Source of the DNA: Pieris napi
Lineage: Eukaryota; Arthropoda; Insecta; Lepidoptera; Pieridae
DNA: 64,000 nt
NCBI RefSeq assembly: GCF_905475465.1
Contig: NC_062244.1
Location: 12,394,001 to 12,458,000 of the forward strand
Reading direction: 5' to 3'
Program-made: the position numbers and the translations under genes
Part shown: positions 61,401 to 64,000 of the stretch, piece by piece
Layout of the letters: each line of letters opens with the position of its first letter
How positions within the stretch are numbered: position 1 is the first letter of the stretch
Notes under the pieces: generated by a model
Database searches by the model: none
What the model saw: the letters and a program-made list of their open reading frames with translations, nothing else
What the model was told of the DNA's origin: nothing

Positions 61401-64000
61401 GTTGGAAATAAATGACATGATTAATATGGTAAACATGTTTTATTTTTTATTCATTATTAACTTGAAGTGATTATTGGGTCTAAGTGTATACGTCCTGTGT
61501 AGGTTCGGAAAAATAACGCACCTATCCCACGGCCTTTAAAACTCGTGACTGCACAAACGTATCCATCACGAAATTTTACTCTCGTCCTGTAGATGTTATG
61601 AAAGGTAAATGACAACCTTTAAGGCTTCAGCAGCAGTAGATGGCATTTAAGAAGAAAGGTTAAGCTTAATATGCTTTGGGCGTGGTACTGAGAAATTGAC
61701 GGAGATAGACCTATACAAGGCTTTTAACGTTTGTCCTTAAAATATAATTAATTTACGTAATATAAATGAAAGTGGGAACGCTGCCAGTATATTCGGAACC
61801 TTGCCTAAAGGGGGCTGCTTTTAATAATATATCTATTTTAGTTATTATATATTAGTAACAGAATAAATCATATCCTAAGTTTTTGTCATTAATATAACGT
61901 GTACGAGATATTAGCAGTATATTAAATTTATATTATTGTTATATGAAATAAATAGTTTTTCTTTTATATATTATAATTGTTTTAAACAAAACACAGTTAC
62001 AACCAAGACATATAAATAATAATCGTTCGCAAAGAAGTCATTGATCAGAAGCGCGGGATCCAAAATTAAGTAGCCATGACGATCGCCAACCTTCGAAAGG
62101 AAGATAGACTGTGATAGCACGTTTAGACTACTCAAGAACTGTAACAATACGACAACGTCAGAACACCCAGGACTGTTGACGAGAGAGATTGAGATGTGGA
62201 GCTACAATTATCTTGCGTGGAAGTCATAAAAGCACGTTGTAGTAATCACACATCAAGTTGTGAGACATGATGCGGTGTGGGAGGTCCACAGTTACGTAGT
62301 TCACAGCAACCGCTAATTGCGAGCCGCTTTAAGCACGCTGATCGATACGATAATGTCTTTAAAGTCGTTCTGGTGTCGCTCTTAAACATTTCATTTTGTC
62401 CTGTTCACTCGTGTAAGCTTACGATTTACAGTTCGCAGCGCAGCGCTTTCCCAGTTCATTCAAGGATTTATTGAAGCAGTAGAGCGGATTAGTTTATTGT
62501 CGTTAAAAGGCCGTGCTGTTTTGGTATGCAGAGGCGCCCGCTCGAGATGCTACTGATATGATTCAGGCGCGATTCCCTACGTGCGTTCACGCTCTTTTTA
62601 CCACAAATCTTATTAACAATTGCTCCCATCTCGATATTTTTATTTGCGGGCGCGACAGAATGTCATCGTTAAGAAGTTTCATTTCTCGTATTATAGGGCG
62701 ATAACGAATCAGAATATTCATTTGCAGACTTCAATGTGATCAGATATTGCAGTTATTTAAAATATTTTTACCATTCCGCTATAGGCGAGACTGGTTAAGG
62801 CGGTAGTAATCATAGTCAGTCAGCAAAACTATTCGCAATGCATAATGCATATTTAGAAACTGTTCGTGGTCGGTTCGACCCTGCGGCTCAGTTTAGCGCC
62901 CTCATGAGAGCACAAATTGCGACCAGTTACATTACATGCATTATTTAAACACGACAACCTTATAAGAAAGTAATAATGTGATAGAGTGTACGTATGTCGC
63001 ACGCTGAGTCAGACCGCGGCGCGGCGCATTGACCCTCGCGACACCGCGCACACTATTCCTGTGCAACGCACACCACACTCCAATATTACGTAACCCACTC
63101 AATTTTGAGGATATTATATGACCAATAATTCAATCCGCGAACGTGTGCCGTAAGTGCGCGCAGCGTTTAAACGGTTTTCGCAACACCGCGCACCGCGCCG
63201 CCCGCCGGCCCCTGCTTGAGCACTCTCATAGAAGGAATTTCACGACTTTCATTAACATAAAACAAGTGTATTCAATTTATTCAGTTATTACTGGTTTATG
63301 CAATATAATTGAATTGAAAAATCAGAAATCGCTCGAGCGTACATTCCAGTTACTACCACGAAAACTTTATTAATAAAAGGCTAAATATACCACGCCATCT
63401 AAGAAACATTTATCACTCTTAGGATCCTGAAATAAGGTGATGAATAATTTAAAGTCTACAATAAATGTAAAACGTGCCATATCTTGGCAAGCAGCATTAG
63501 TCTAGAAGACGGACTAGGCGTCAAAACAAATGTAATCATTAAATTGAGAAAAAAGCGATAAAAAATAGATCTATAAATATTTATTTAGGTCGACGCCATT
63601 ACGGTCGTTGAATATTCACTTAGAGGCAAAATTCTCGGGGAATTTTAAAAGAACAGTGTGCATCATTCATCAGAGGTTGTGTTTGCGAGTAAATTTGCAT
63701 ACGAACGCGGTCTGATCTCGCAGGCATCGGTGGAATTAAAAGAGTGCCGAGAGGGCTTCGATCCTGGGTCGATAGTGTCACACGACTAATGGAGCAGGCG
63801 CCGAACATCGATATCGGCAAATAAAAAACAGCCTCCAGCTATACATCGCACCAATTACTAATACTGGCGAACACAAAACGATTGTGCTCCAATAACTCAC
63901 GGAATGTATCTATGAATTATTATAATATATTTAACATCAAGTCAAAAGTGCTTAAGTCGATAAAAACAAATTTTCGAGTGCTGTTATCAACGCGAGAATG
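58431..64000. other. right flank with GC-rich patches
   Basis: Patches at about 58,740-58,900, 60,430-60,530, 62,270-62,700, 62,870-63,220 and 63,590-63,830 are GC-richer and contain CpG dinucleotides, unlike the AT-rich surroundings. They could be promoter or regulatory sequence for sog or for a gene outside the window. No coding exon was recognised; other than the LINE copy at 60,590, I see no elements. Confidence 0.5.
60590..60790 (-). repeat. LINE 3' region, copy 2 of pair
   Basis: Same element as 38,741-38,962. Just beyond its end a perfect 13-bp stem (60,784-60,796 with 60,799-60,811) brackets 2 bases. Confidence 0.75.

Overview
The window is AT-rich animal nuclear DNA, almost certainly from a lepidopteran and probably a butterfly. 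The evidence is one intron-rich gene with GT-AG splice sites, a mariner fragment, many non-LTR retrotransposon tails of kinds common in moth and butterfly genomes, and at least two families of tRNA-derived SINEs. One of these looks like the Metulj SINEs of nymphalid butterflies (from memory, not aligned). Nothing bacterial, viral or CRISPR-like was seen.

The only gene I can identify is on the minus strand. It is the orthologue of short gastrulation (sog, the insect chordin), the secreted BMP antagonist that patterns the dorsal-ventral axis. I could place 15 coding exons from 46,230 down to a TGA stop at 6,276. All reading-frame phases agree across the 14 introns, and together the exons encode 882 residues: CR1, about four CHRD repeats, CR2, CR3 and CR4. 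The start codon and signal or anchor segment were not found, so the gene model is open at its 5' end. A strong splice donor in a GC-rich patch at 58,305 could belong to a noncoding first exon, but this is unproven.

Layout: 1-5,888 is gene-poor flank with a SINE, a mariner remnant and a 21-bp tandem repeat. 6,276-18,089 is the dense 3' part of sog (13 exons). 18,090-45,077 is a 27-kb intron filled with transposon debris, including a 107-bp-arm foldback, a hAT-type element with 8-bp target duplications and a long retrotransposon C-terminal ORF. 45,078-46,230 holds the two CR1 exons. 46,231-64,000 is upstream sequence or first intron, with SINEs, a 541-bp inverted-repeat element and several GC-rich patches toward the right end.

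No multi-gene system is encoded here. The most interesting points are the exon architecture of sog, with CR1 separated from the CHRD block by 27 kb, transposon copies lying against sog splice donors, unusual residues in CR4, and several well-preserved nonautonomous elements.
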